Positions 1-8,716 of a DNA stretch of 64,000 nucleotides are shown in pieces; the first letter of the stretch is position 1, and each line of letters opens with the position of its first letter. The DNA lies in NCBI GenBank assembly GCA_009691915.1, contig SIAD01000001.1, forward strand, positions 372,001 through 436,000. The letters are read 5' to 3'. The translations under genes were made by a program, and so were the position numbers. Under the pieces are notes generated by a model. That model saw only the letters and a program-made list of their open reading frames with translations, did no database searches and was not told the origin of the DNA. The stretch is from Phycisphaerales bacterium (GTDB lineage Bacteria > Planctomycetota > Phycisphaerae > Phycisphaerales > SM1A02).

Positions 1-1005
1 GCCGACTTGCCACTGGACTTCCAGGAGACGGGTAATCCGACGCTCGGCCGGGTACTTGAACGCCACAATCCATCGGGGACTCTTCTCGGTGGTCCCGAGC
101 GACTCCTGCTGGGCGAAGTCATTGACGCGGACAACCATCCCGTCGACGCCGAATCCAAGCGACGCGCGCCGCGCGGCAAACGCGTCAACCGTTGCGACCG
201 CGTGGTCGATGGTGTTGCATTCAACCGTATCCGGGTTGACGGGAATTCCCCACGCCTTCAGCTGTCTGAGAAACTCGATGTGCCCGCTCATCGCCGGGCC
301 GCCGTCACAAGCCCCCCGTCCGTGGGCGAGAAAGGCCAGCCCGCGAGCGGCGACGACCGCCGGGTCGAGGCTCTTGAGTGTCCCCGCCGCCGAGTTGCGC
401 GCATTCGCAAAGAGCGGCTGACCTCGCGCCTCGCGCTCGCTGTTGATCCGCTCAAACTGCGAGTTAGACATGTAGATCTCCCCCCGCACCTCGAGGAGAT
501 CCGGTGCTTTGGCGATCGTGGCCCCACGGGAAAGCCGAAGCGGCACCGATCGCATCGCACGGACATTCTCTGTGACGAGATCGCCAGAGGTGCCATCACC
601 TCTCGTCACGGCCGCCACGAGCCGACCCGCTTCGTAGCGGAGGCTGACCGCGACTCCGTCGATCTTGGGGTCCGCGGCCAGCAGGGGCGCCCCGCCGAGT
701 GCCTTCTGACAACGCACGAACCAACTCCGCAGCCCGGCGATGTCATAGGTGTTGTCAATCGACTGCATCGGCCGCATGTGGCGGACCTGCTCGAAGGAGT
801 CGAGAGGTGCACCACCGACACGACGGGTTGGGCTCGTCGGATCGCCGAGCTCCGGATGGGCCGACTCTAGCGCTCCCAAGGCCGCGAGCAACAGGTCGTA
901 CTCGCCGTCGGCCATCAGCGGTTCGGCATCACAGTAGTACGCAGTATTGGCGCGGTCGAGAAGTTCGCGCAGTCGGGCGACCTCCTTCGACGCGCTCAGG
1001 ACCAT
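1..1005 (-). CDS. ligA: NAD-dependent DNA ligase LigA, N-terminal half (runs off the left edge)
   Basis: Reading the minus strand from an ATG at 1005 gives 335 codons without a stop to the window edge. The protein shows the adenylation-domain signature with the nucleotidyl-acceptor lysine in ADPKIDG (about residue 114), followed by RGEIYM, FANARNSAAGTL and GVDGMVVRVND...SPRWIVAFKYPAE, all diagnostic of bacterial NAD+-dependent ligases. LigA seals nicks in replication and repair, using NAD+ to form the enzyme-AMP intermediate. The visible part covers domain Ia and most of the adenylation domain; the OB fold, zinc finger, HhH and BRCT domains would lie outside the window. The gene starts 9 bases after the stop of the upstream hotdog gene, so the two are probably one transcript. 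Confidence 0.95.
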   Translation of the reverse strand, partial: MVLSASKEVARLRELLDRANTAYYCDAEPLMADGEYDLLLAALGALESAHPELGDPTSPTRRVGGAPLDSFEQVRHMRPMQSIDNTYDIAGLRSWFVRCQKALGGAPLLAADPKIDGVAVSLRYEAGRLVAAVTRGDGTSGDLVTENVRAMRSVPLRLSRGATIAKAPDLLEVRGEIYMSNSQFERINSEREARGQPLFANARNSAAGTLKSLDPAVVAARGLAFLAHGRGACDGGPAMSGHIEFLRQLKAWGIPVNPDTVECNTIDHAVATVDAFAARRASLGFGVDGMVVRVNDFAQQESLGTTEKSPRWIVAFKYPAERRITRLLEVQWQVG

Positions 1006-1014
1006 CGGCCGCTG

Positions 1015-1572
1015 TCACCCGCGCGCGAGGCGACGCGCCTTGAGCATGGCCTTCGGAGTGCAGTGGAAGGTCGCCTGGCAGCGACCCACCCGGCGCTGCT
1101 TCCCCGGCGCGATCCCACGCACCTGCTGGATGACTTCGAGCTCGATGTCGATGTTGAATTCGCGACGCGCGGCGATCAATTCGTCAAGGTCATCGCGGCA
1201 GATCACATGGTAGACCGCGGGGCCGACGCACGGTCGGAGAAACCGATAGTTCAGACCCTTGCAGACGACGATGTACTCGCCTCCGCAGCGGGAGAAGAGG
1301 TACATGCCGCCTGCCACCTCGCTGTTGCCAAGGAGCGCCGCGCCGGCCATCGCGTTGTACCAATTGCGGTTGATCCGGCGGAACGGAAGGATCGCCACGA
1401 ACCGATCGGAGCCAAGGCTCTTCATCGTGATCCCCGAACGAAACGCGTAGGGGAGCCAGATGAGCGAACAGACTCGATGCCAGAAGTTGTTCTTGGTCGA
1501 CAGACGAGAGATGTACGCCTCGCACCGCTCGGCGAAAGTCAATTCCATGTGCTCGGATTTGAGTGCGGTCAT
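1015..1572 (-). CDS. hotdog-fold protein (DUF4442 / acyl-CoA thioesterase-like)
   Basis: About 185 residues from the chosen ATG (MTALKSEHMELTF). The central stretch, with an asparagine-rich RINRNWYNAMAGAALLGNSEVAGG and a long beta-strand tail ending in GRCQATFHCTPKAML, matches the DUF4442 branch of the hotdog superfamily, whose members are mostly thioesterase-like enzymes of unproved substrate. The start is uncertain: TTG at 1620 and ATG at 1602 are in frame upstream, and ATG at 1548 downstream. It lies just upstream of ligA on the same strand and diverges from the sugar isomerase-like gene at 1624. Family assignment is by pattern recognition; the substrate cannot be inferred. Confidence 0.7.
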   Translation of the reverse strand: MTALKSEHMELTFAERCEAYISRLSTKNNFWHRVCSLIWLPYAFRSGITMKSLGSDRFVAILPFRRINRNWYNAMAGAALLGNSEVAGGMYLFSRCGGEYIVVCKGLNYRFLRPCVGPAVYHVICRDDLDELIAARREFNIDIELEVIQQVRGIAPGKQRRVGRCQATFHCTPKAMLKARRLARG

Positions 1573-1623
1573 CGGAGGGCTAAGGGCGGCGAATGGTAGC
1601 ATCGGCCATCTGGCGATCAATCC

Positions 1624-2436
1624 ATGGCGAAACTGGGAGTCTGTTCATGGAGCCTCGCGCCGCGGGACCCTCAGGAGATCGCGGCACGCCTCAAGTCGCT
1701 TGGCATTCCGAGGGTTCAACTCGCCTTGGTTCCGTGCATGGAGAGCGCGGCGTGGCGCGGCGGAATCGACTTTCTGCGCGGCGAAGGGATCGAGATCTTG
1801 AGCGGGATGCTCGCCTTCGCTGGCGAGGACTACACGACGCTTGAGTCGATCGCGCGCACCGGCGGAGTGCGCAGCGACCAGCACTGGGCGCGCAACCTTG
1901 ATCGGGCACTTTCGATTGCCGATCTGGCCGAGCAGTCCGGGATTCCGCTTGTGACCTTTCACGGCGGATTCCTCCCGCACGGCCGCGACATCGCCGTGCG
2001 GGCCTCGATGCTCGATCGCTTGCGCACGGTCGCCGACATCTTTGCCGCTCGCGGTGTCGCCATCGCCCTCGAGACCGGGCAGGAGTCTGCCGCGACCCTG
2101 CTGGCGGCGCTTGAAGAACTCGACCGTCCAGGCGTCGGCGTCAACTTTGACCCAGCGAACATGATCCTCTATGGCATGGGAGATCCCGTCGAAGCGATTG
2201 AGCAACTGGCTCCGCGACTGCGACAGGTGCACATCAAGGATGCGTGCGCGACCGAAGTGCCAGGCCGCTGGGGCACCGAGGTTCCGGTCGGAGAGGGTCA
2301 GGTGCGCTGGCGGGAGTTCCTCGCCCTAGCGCTCGGCGTCGATCTCGTCATCGAGCGCGAATCCGGTTCAGGCTGCAACCAGGACCTCGTGCGCGCGCGC
2401 GATCTCGTCCGTGGCCTCGTCCCTACAATCGCGTAG
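1624..2436 (+). CDS. sugar phosphate isomerase/epimerase-like TIM-barrel protein
   Basis: The 270-residue protein has the AP-endonuclease-2/xylose-isomerase-like TIM-barrel pattern: N-terminal GVCSWSL, a metal-ligand type sequence ALETGQES, NFDPANMILYG, VHIKDA and a final ERESGSG. In this family the acidic and histidine residues in these motifs bind a divalent metal used for isomerisation or epimerisation of sugars or hydroxy acids. The exact substrate cannot be told from sequence. It heads a plus-strand group; the next gene begins 2 bases after its stop. A TAGCAT hexamer at 1596-1601 is a possible -10 element, leaving a leader of about 15 bases. Confidence 0.85.
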   Translation: MAKLGVCSWSLAPRDPQEIAARLKSLGIPRVQLALVPCMESAAWRGGIDFLRGEGIEILSGMLAFAGEDYTTLESIARTGGVRSDQHWARNLDRALSIADLAEQSGIPLVTFHGGFLPHGRDIAVRASMLDRLRTVADIFAARGVAIALETGQESAATLLAALEELDRPGVGVNFDPANMILYGMGDPVEAIEQLAPRLRQVHIKDACATEVPGRWGTEVPVGEGQVRWREFLALALGVDLVIERESGSGCNQDLVRARDLVRGLVPTIA

Positions 2437-2438
2437 AG

Positions 2439-2726
2439 ATGCCGACCTACCTGTACTGCGTGGTCACCCCCGACGGCGCGGACGCCGAGCAGTTCGAGGT
2501 GTTCCAGTCCATCCACGAACCCGCGCTTTCGAAGCATCCGGAGACGGGCCTCCCAGTGCGGCGCCTGCCGGTTGCGAGCCAGATGCAACTTGGGAGCGAT
2601 GGGCAACGCCTCTCCAACAAGAATCTTGATCGCCTCGGGTTCACCAAGTATGAACGAGCCGGGGACGGAGTATGGGAGAAGAAGGCGGGTCATGGTCCAC
2701 CAAGCATCAAGCGCGACGATGACTAG
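2439..2726 (+). CDS. FmdB-like small protein with degenerate zinc ribbon
   Basis: The 95-residue product starts at ATG 2439, two bases after the preceding stop. The first residues (MPTY, then QFEVFQS and PVRRL) follow the FmdB putative regulatory family, in which two CxxC pairs bind zinc. Here the pairs are gone: only one Cys (residue 7) is left and the usual CPECGG is replaced by HPETG. The C-terminal half (RLSNKNLDRLGFTKYERAGDG) is not part of the classical ribbon. I infer a planctomycete-type variant that keeps the fold but not the metal site. It ends inside the start region of the membrane protein gene, with an 8-base overlap. Confidence 0.75.
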   Translation: MPTYLYCVVTPDGADAEQFEVFQSIHEPALSKHPETGLPVRRLPVASQMQLGSDGQRLSNKNLDRLGFTKYERAGDGVWEKKAGHGPPSIKRDDD

Positions 2727-3795
2727 CCGCGACGCTGGCTCGACCGCGCTCTGGGGGCTTTTCTGCAGCGCCAGCTGGACATGGTGCATCGGGATGTTCC
2801 TCCCCTTCGTGCTTCTCAGGCAGTACGGGTGGGCGGGGTTCCTGATGTTCGCGATCCCCAATGTCATGGGGTGCGCAGCGTTCGGCTATGTCCTTGACCG
2901 CGATCGCGCCCGAGCACTTCGGGCTCGGCTTGGGCCGCTTCCCCGAGCATTCTCGATTGTCACTATCGCCTATCAGGCCTACTTCGCGGGTTGGATGCTG
3001 CCGGAGGTGTGGCTCGTCGGGGTCATCGGTGTAGGAGTCGCAGTCGGCGCGATGCTGGCGTCACGCTCGATGCTCGCGCTGGCGGGGTTGGTCTCCGTCG
3101 TGACGGCGGCGTGCATCCTCTCTGAGTGCCCCCCCAGCCTTCAGGCCCTCGACACGGCGGGATCCTTGCCGTCCACCGACCTCTTCGCACTGGGTGGAGT
3201 CATCGCGCTCGGATTCATTGCGTGCCCGTATCTCGACCTCACCTTCCATCGTGCGCTCGAGGAGTCACCGAGCCGCCATGCGTTCGGTGTCTTCGGTGTC
3301 GCGTTCGCGCTGATGCTTTTCGGGGTCGCGTCTCTATGGGACGGCACCCTCGAGGGCCCTCGACTCACGCTGGCGCTCGAGGTTCTATGGGCGGTGCAAC
3401 TCTCATTCACGATCGCCGCGCATGCCCGGGAACTTCTTCGGTCGCAGAGCGCCTCGTCGCGCTCAACCGCGATCGCCATCGCGGCGATCGCTGCGGCGGC
3501 CGCGCTCGGAATCGCCATGCGCACCTGGGACTTCCCCGTCCTCGGGTCGGGTGAAGGCGTGTACCTGCGATTCCTCGCGTTCTATGGGCTTGTATTCCCG
3601 TTTCTCCTTGTCTTGCGGCTACGGCGAGTACGGCAATGGCTCGTCTGGACGACGATTCTTGCAAGTCTCCCGTTTTACGAGCTCGGATTCATCAGGCACC
3701 AGCCGTTCTGGCTGCTCGTTCCGGTCGGCTTGCTTTGTGTCCTCTGGATGGCACCATTGGACAACCCATCGAGGAAGGATCGCTTCGACGCATGA
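2719..3795 (+). CDS. polytopic membrane protein of unknown function
   Basis: From ATG 2719 (overlapping the FmdB-like stop) the product is 358 residues, nearly all hydrophobic, with about ten predicted membrane segments. It begins with WTWCIGMFLPFVLLRQYG and AIPNVMGCAAFGYVL, a motif that loosely recalls the N-terminal helices of sodium:solute symporters, but the protein is too short and too divergent for a transporter call. An alternative in-frame ATG at 2692 exists. The stop overlaps the DUF1800 start as ATGA at 3792, so it is probably translated as part of the same operon, possibly placing a membrane component beside the DUF1800/DUF1501 pair. Confidence 0.75.
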   Translation: MTSRDAGSTALWGLFCSASWTWCIGMFLPFVLLRQYGWAGFLMFAIPNVMGCAAFGYVLDRDRARALRARLGPLPRAFSIVTIAYQAYFAGWMLPEVWLVGVIGVGVAVGAMLASRSMLALAGLVSVVTAACILSECPPSLQALDTAGSLPSTDLFALGGVIALGFIACPYLDLTFHRALEESPSRHAFGVFGVAFALMLFGVASLWDGTLEGPRLTLALEVLWAVQLSFTIAAHARELLRSQSASSRSTAIAIAAIAAAAALGIAMRTWDFPVLGSGEGVYLRFLAFYGLVFPFLLVLRLRRVRQWLVWTTILASLPFYELGFIRHQPFWLLVPVGLLCVLWMAPLDNPSRKDRFDA

Positions 3796-5285
3796 CCAAT
3801 CTTTCGATGAGCCCACTGGACAGGTCGAGGTTCGACGAAGCGGCCGCGCGGCATCTTCTCAATCGTGCCGCCTTCGGGGGGACTTCCAGACAGATTGAGA
3901 GGCTCGCCTCGATGGGACTCAACGATGCGGTCGACTACCTCCTCAACTACGAGGGAGTCCCGGAGCTGGCGATCTCGGAGAGCGAGTTCGACCGGGACAT
4001 CCGCAAGCCGCCCACCACCGCCGAGCGGGAGATGGCGCAGCTGGCCCGCCGCAACAATGACGAGGCCATGCTCGAACAGGTCCAGAAACTCCGCAACGAG
4101 CGGGACGGGAAGGACCGCGAGCAGGCCAGGGAAATCCAGAAGTGGTGGCTGAAGCGACTCATCGAGAGCGGGCGGCCTCTTGAAGAGAAGATGACCCTCT
4201 TCTGGCACGGCCACTTTGCGACTGGGTACAGGACGATCGAGGACAGCTATCACATGTTCCTCCAGAACCAGCTCTTCCGAAGCCACGCCACCGGAAACTT
4301 TGCCGATCTCGTCCTCAGGATCCTGCGGGACTGCGCGATGCTCAAGTACCTCGACAACGACGAGAGCCGAAGGGGGCGCCCCAATGAGAACCTCGCCCGC
4401 GAGTTGATGGAACTATTCGTGCTAGGCGAGGGGAACGCCTACACCGAAGAGGACATCAAGGCCGGGGCGCGGGCACTGACTGGATACACATTCGACGACG
4501 ACTCGTTCCGCTTCAACGAGAGCGGACACGACGACGACCCCAAGACGATTCTCGGACAGACCGGAGCCTGGGACGGCGACGACTTCGCGAGGATCATTCT
4601 CTCGCGCAAGGAGTGCTCCGAGTTCATCTGCGGGAAGCTCTATCGATTCTTCGTCAACGACTCGCCAGGTATGCCCTCGAAGCAGGTTGGTCCCGTGGTC
4701 AAGGCACTTGCAGCGGAGTTGCGCAAGCAGCAGTACGAACTCAAGCCCGTGCTTCGCATGCTCTTTAGAAGCCAGCACTTTTACGACACCGCGAACCGGG
4801 GTTCGGCGATAAAGAGCCCTGTTCAACTGACCGTGCAGACGATCCGCGAGCTGGGAGTACCCCCGCGCGATCTCTCTACGCTCAACTCGGCAACCGACCT
4901 CATGGGGCAGAGCCTCTTTATGCCCCCGAGTGTCAAGGGATGGGAGTGCGGCCGTTCGTGGATCAACACGAGCACCCTCTTCGTGCGCCAGAATTTGGCG
5001 GTCTATCTCATCACCGGCAAGCGGCCCGATGCCTTTGACTGGGATGAGAGTCTCGCCGAGTGGCCGACCGCGGAACTTGAGGCCGCCATCGCCAAGCGCA
5101 CAGGTAGCGACGCCTCCAAAGAGTCCGACGCGCTCCTTGACCTCGTCCTCGCGGTCGATGCGTCGCCAGCTAGGCGTGCTCAGTTCACCGCATTCACCAG
5201 TACCCTCGGCGGCACACTCAAGGGTCAGCGCCTCGTGAGTGCGCTCTGTCTGGCGACCGCGCTGCCCGAGTACCAGCTCTGCTGA
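3792..5285 (+). CDS. DUF1800 family protein
   Basis: The 497-residue protein begins MTNLSMSPLDRSRFDEAAARHLLNRAAFG; the HLLNRAAFGG element, the RPLEEKMTLFWHGHFAT block, NENLARELMELFVLGEG, ALTGYTF, and VKGWECGRSWINTSTL are typical DUF1800 motifs. The family is nearly always paired with DUF1501, as it is here, and is abundant in Planctomycetota; its role is unknown, although an extracytoplasmic or cell-surface function is usually assumed for the pair. No signal peptide is visible in this copy. The start overlaps the upstream stop by ATGA; the next gene follows after 14 bases. Confidence 0.93.
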   Translation: MTNLSMSPLDRSRFDEAAARHLLNRAAFGGTSRQIERLASMGLNDAVDYLLNYEGVPELAISESEFDRDIRKPPTTAEREMAQLARRNNDEAMLEQVQKLRNERDGKDREQAREIQKWWLKRLIESGRPLEEKMTLFWHGHFATGYRTIEDSYHMFLQNQLFRSHATGNFADLVLRILRDCAMLKYLDNDESRRGRPNENLARELMELFVLGEGNAYTEEDIKAGARALTGYTFDDDSFRFNESGHDDDPKTILGQTGAWDGDDFARIILSRKECSEFICGKLYRFFVNDSPGMPSKQVGPVVKALAAELRKQQYELKPVLRMLFRSQHFYDTANRGSAIKSPVQLTVQTIRELGVPPRDLSTLNSATDLMGQSLFMPPSVKGWECGRSWINTSTLFVRQNLAVYLITGKRPDAFDWDESLAEWPTAELEAAIAKRTGSDASKESDALLDLVLAVDASPARRAQFTAFTSTLGGTLKGQRLVSALCLATALPEYQLC

Positions 5286-5299
5286 ATTCTGGAGACACC

Positions 5300-6583
5300 A
5301 TGGACCCAACGACGCCATTTTCGCGCAGAATCTTCCTCCAGCAGGGAGTGACGCTTGCGTCGCTCGTCTCGACGATCCCGTGGTTCCTCCAGCACTCCGC
5401 TCTGGGCATGCTCAGTGCGGACTCCCGGGTCTCGAGTCAGGCCGGAGTTCCCGAAGACCGCATCCTCGTCGTCGTGCAGTTGAGCGGTGGTAATGACGGC
5501 CTCAATACGGTCATCCCGTACGGCAGCGACGACTACTACCGCGCGCGCACGCAACTTGGAATCGCGGCGCCGGGCAAGGAGAACGGCGCGCTGGAACTGG
5601 ACCGCACGATCGGCATCGGTCTCCACCCGAACCTCAACGGGTTCAAGGACTTGTATGACGACGGACGGCTCGCAGTGGTCCAGGGCACCGGCTATCCAAA
5701 TCCCAATCGGTCGCACTTTGCGTCCATGGATATCTGGCACACTGCGAATCGCTCCGGTCGCGGCGACGGTTGGATCGGTCGTTATGTCGACTGCACCTGC
5801 AAGGGATCGCCGGCGGCCGACGCTGAAGTTGCGATCGGACGGTCGGCCCCGCTGGCGATGATCGGCACCTTTGCTAAGCCCGTTGCCTTCGAGGACGCAC
5901 GACTCTTCCAGTGGATGGGGAAGGATCTACCCCCCCACTCGATGGCGGCGCCATACGACCAGATGAATCGAGCCGGTGCGCTCGATGGGGTGGAGCCGGG
6001 ATCGCAGGCCGCGTTCCTGATGAGGACGGCTCTCGACGCGCAGCTCTCGAGCGATCGAATCCGCGCGGCGATCGCGAGGACGCCGCTGGTTCCGTACCCC
6101 GGCACCCGACTTGCTACCCAGATGCGATCGATCGGTGCGATGATCCGTGATGGACTGAAGACTCGCGTGTACTACGCCTCGCAGACCGGATACGACACCC
6201 ACAGCAATCAGGCTGGTTCGCATGGCAATCTCATGCGCGAACTGTCCGAGGCAGTCTCGGCGTTCCAGGCGGATCTGAAGGCGCAGGGCAATGACACACG
6301 GGTCGTCACGATGGTGTTCAGCGAGTTCGGCCGTCGCGTCCGCCAGAATGCGTCGGGTGGCACCGACCACGGAACGGCCGCACCCATGTTCGTCGTGGGT
6401 TCCCCCATCAAGGGCGGGCTTCACGGCGCGCATCCGTCGATGACCGACCTTGACAATGGTGACCTCAAGTTCACGACTGATTTCCGCTCGGTGTACGCCA
6501 CGATTCTCGACAAGTGGATGGGTGCGCCGAGCAACGCGATTCTGGGCGGGTCGTACCCAAACCTCAAGTTCATTCGGGGATAG
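5300..6583 (+). CDS. DUF1501 family protein with Tat-type signal
   Basis: The 427-residue protein opens with a twin-arginine signal (SRRIFLQQG followed by a hydrophobic run), so export by the Tat pathway in folded form is likely. Its body has RILVVVQLSGGNDGLNTVIPY near the start, later HFASMDIWHTAN, and TMVFSEFGRRVRQNASGGTDHGTAAPMFVVG, the alkaline-phosphatase-superfamily-like signature of DUF1501. The pairing with DUF1800 and the same order are seen across planctomycetes; the enzymatic function is not established. A GGAG Shine-Dalgarno lies just before the ATG, and it is the last gene of the plus-strand group. Confidence 0.93.
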   Translation: MDPTTPFSRRIFLQQGVTLASLVSTIPWFLQHSALGMLSADSRVSSQAGVPEDRILVVVQLSGGNDGLNTVIPYGSDDYYRARTQLGIAAPGKENGALELDRTIGIGLHPNLNGFKDLYDDGRLAVVQGTGYPNPNRSHFASMDIWHTANRSGRGDGWIGRYVDCTCKGSPAADAEVAIGRSAPLAMIGTFAKPVAFEDARLFQWMGKDLPPHSMAAPYDQMNRAGALDGVEPGSQAAFLMRTALDAQLSSDRIRAAIARTPLVPYPGTRLATQMRSIGAMIRDGLKTRVYYASQTGYDTHSNQAGSHGNLMRELSEAVSAFQADLKAQGNDTRVVTMVFSEFGRRVRQNASGGTDHGTAAPMFVVGSPIKGGLHGAHPSMTDLDNGDLKFTTDFRSVYATILDKWMGAPSNAILGGSYPNLKFIRG

Positions 6584-6633
6584 CAGAACTCCACCCACGG
6601 CTCTGGCGCGGCACGGAACGCCCCCCACGACTC

Positions 6634-8655
6634 CTACAAGGTCGCATTCCACTCGAGTCCGTCCGGGCCCTCGATGCGCATGCCTTCGGGAAGTGCCTCG
6701 AGGAATAGTCGGCCGTACTTCTTGCGAACGATGCGCGAATCGAGGACCACGACGCGACCGGTATCGGTGCTTGAGCGCACCAGCCTCCCGAATCCCTGAC
6801 GGAATCGAATGATCGCCCGCGGCAGCGAATCCTCCATGAATGAATTGCCGCCGCGCGCGTCGATGCGCTCGTGTCGTGCCTGAGTGAGAGGCGCGTCGGG
6901 AGGCTCGAACGGAAGGCGTGTGATGATGACATTGCGAAGAGCTCGCCCGCGAACATCGATCCCCTGCCAGAAGCTCGCCACCCCGAAGAGGACGCTGCGT
7001 TCATCTTCTCGGAAACGCCTCAGAAGGACCGAGTTGGCCCCACCGCGCCCCTGCACATGAACTGGATGGCCGCGCGCGGCAAGTCCGGACGCGGTCGCGG
7101 CGGCCAGTTCTTCCAGCGCTTGCTTGCTTGTGCACAGGACGAATGCTCCGCCATCGGTCGCTTCGATGTGATGAAGGACTCTCTTGGCGATCGCCGCGGT
7201 CGCTCCTTCGTCGCGTGGATCCGGAAGGTCCGCCTCGAGGTAGACGCGCACCTGCCGCGCGTAGTCGAACGGACTTCCAAGAACCAGCGTGGTGGCATCA
7301 GCGAGCCCGTAGGTCGAGGCGGCCATGCGACAGTCATCCCGCGATGCGGCAAGCGTCCCAGATGTGAGAACGACCGAGATGTCCTGACTGTAGAGATGCT
7401 TCTGCAGGAGCGGCCCGACCTCGATCGCCGCGGCCGCCAAGGACAATTCGGGGCGGGATGAGGACCCACGGCCCTTGCGGCTGCCCGACTCCACCCAGTA
7501 CACGCATCCGGGGATTGACTGCGCGATCACGGCGGCGCAGTCATTGGCGTACCCCGTGGTCCGTTGCGCGTAGGCGTTGACTTCGAAGCCGTCGGCCTCG
7601 TCGGCGGCTCGCTCCCGGACCAGTTGCAGGAGTGTTCCGAGCGCGCGCAGCGGGCCGCTTAGGCAGTCTTCGACGATACCGGGCTCGCGGACCCGCACCT
7701 CGCTGTCACCGCGTTGAGACTGCCTCCACCGGTAGAGAGACCCGAAGAAGTGGGATGCCGCGTTGCGACACACTTCGACCGCCTGGAGTGCTGAGAGGAG
7801 CGTCTCATCTCCTCCCTCCTTCATGGGAATGCTTTGGAGTACGCCTCGGTGCGTCGTGGCGTTCCAGAGGGAGCGCAACATGTGCCCTATGGCGGCCTCG
7901 CTCAATCGAGCGCCGAAGTGATCTGCGGCGACCTCCTCCACCGAGTGCGCCTCGTCGAGGATCACATGACCGTAGGCGGGCAGGAATCCGCGCGCACCCG
8001 AGGCGCGAAGGGCGAGGTCGCTGAAGAAGAGCGCGTGATTGCAGATGAGAAGTTGCGCCCCCTCCATCCGTCGCCTCGCCGTCTGAAAGAAACACTCGTT
8101 GTAGGTGGGGCACTTGCGGCCCATGCAGTTGCCCGCATCCGACCCGACCTGCTCCCAGACCGCGGCAGGTGGATGGACCGGCAGCGACGCGGTAGTCCCG
8201 TCGCGTGTGCTGTGCGCCCACTGGTCAAGCTGCTCGAGCGCGTGCCGTTCCGTGTCGCCGCCGAAGAGCCGATCCTGCCGACTCGTGGCGAGTTTGAGCC
8301 TTCTCAGCGAGACATAGTTGCTCCGCCCCTTGACGAGGACGGCGGTGAACTCGTCGGGAATCACTGCATTGAGCAGCGGGATGTCGCTGTCGATCAATTG
8401 CTCCTGCAGGGGGATCGTGTTTGTGCAGATGACCACCCGCTGCTGGTGCTCGACGACTTGGCGGATCGCTGGAATGAGATACGCGAAGCTCTTGCCGACA
8501 CCCGTACCAGCCTCGACGATGAGCCTCCCCCGCCGCTCAAGGCAGGCATCGACTGCGCAGGCCATCTCGATCTGCTGCGGGCGAACCTCGAACCCCGGCA
8601 GCCGACGGGCAATCGGCCCCGCATCGGAAAGCATCACCTCCGCCGCGAGAGTCAT
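6634..8655 (-). CDS. dinG: DinG/XPD-family ATP-dependent DNA helicase
   Basis: The 673-residue protein has a Walker A (EAGTGVGKS, about residue 49), DEAH box in VILDEAHSVEE, and helicase C-terminal motifs including FGVASFWQGIDVRG and QGFGRLVRSSTDTGRVVVLDSR. Three cysteines with DinG spacing (C-x4-C-x5-C in CMGRKCPTYNEC) follow the position of the iron-sulfur domain, but the first ligand position, normally a Cys in a Y-x-C-x-R-x-L context, is Ser (NYVSLRRL, about residue 116). DinG helicases unwind 5'-3' structures such as R-loops and D-loops. ATG 8655 is chosen over the in-frame TTG at 8658 because a TAGACT -10 lies 6 bases before it. Confidence 0.92.
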   Translation of the reverse strand: MTLAAEVMLSDAGPIARRLPGFEVRPQQIEMACAVDACLERRGRLIVEAGTGVGKSFAYLIPAIRQVVEHQQRVVICTNTIPLQEQLIDSDIPLLNAVIPDEFTAVLVKGRSNYVSLRRLKLATSRQDRLFGGDTERHALEQLDQWAHSTRDGTTASLPVHPPAAVWEQVGSDAGNCMGRKCPTYNECFFQTARRRMEGAQLLICNHALFFSDLALRASGARGFLPAYGHVILDEAHSVEEVAADHFGARLSEAAIGHMLRSLWNATTHRGVLQSIPMKEGGDETLLSALQAVEVCRNAASHFFGSLYRWRQSQRGDSEVRVREPGIVEDCLSGPLRALGTLLQLVRERAADEADGFEVNAYAQRTTGYANDCAAVIAQSIPGCVYWVESGSRKGRGSSSRPELSLAAAAIEVGPLLQKHLYSQDISVVLTSGTLAASRDDCRMAASTYGLADATTLVLGSPFDYARQVRVYLEADLPDPRDEGATAAIAKRVLHHIEATDGGAFVLCTSKQALEELAAATASGLAARGHPVHVQGRGGANSVLLRRFREDERSVLFGVASFWQGIDVRGRALRNVIITRLPFEPPDAPLTQARHERIDARGGNSFMEDSLPRAIIRFRQGFGRLVRSSTDTGRVVVLDSRIVRKKYGRLFLEALPEGMRIEGPDGLEWNATL

Positions 8656-8661
8656 CAACGA

Positions 8662-8667
8662 AGTCTA
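8662..8667 (-). promoter_or_regulatory. -10 element of the dinG-like gene (leaderless type)
   Basis: TAGACT on the minus strand ends 6 bases before the ATG at 8655, with no Shine-Dalgarno. Transcription would start at or next to the A of the ATG. Confidence 0.6.
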
Positions 8668-8682
8668 CGGCCGAGGAGGCAA

Positions 8683-8710
8683 TTGACCGAGGAACTCGAT
8701 GGTCTAGCCT
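8683..8710 (+). promoter_or_regulatory. promoter of the ChaN-like gene, -35 and -10
   Basis: TTGACC (8683-8688), 16-base spacer, TAGCCT (8705-8710), then 6 bases to the ATG at 8717. This is the best sigma70-type example in the window and predicts a leaderless mRNA. It lies in the 61-base space shared with the divergent dinG-like promoter. Confidence 0.7.
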
Positions 8711-8716
8711 CGACGG

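Noticed and set aside
7-870. Long plus-strand open frame of 287 codons
   Set aside because: It is antisense to ligA, whose minus-strand translation has clear ligase motifs; the plus frame has none.
4422-5318. 298-codon minus-strand frame
   Set aside because: It lies antisense within the DUF1800 gene and shows no domain; an effect of GC-rich codon use.
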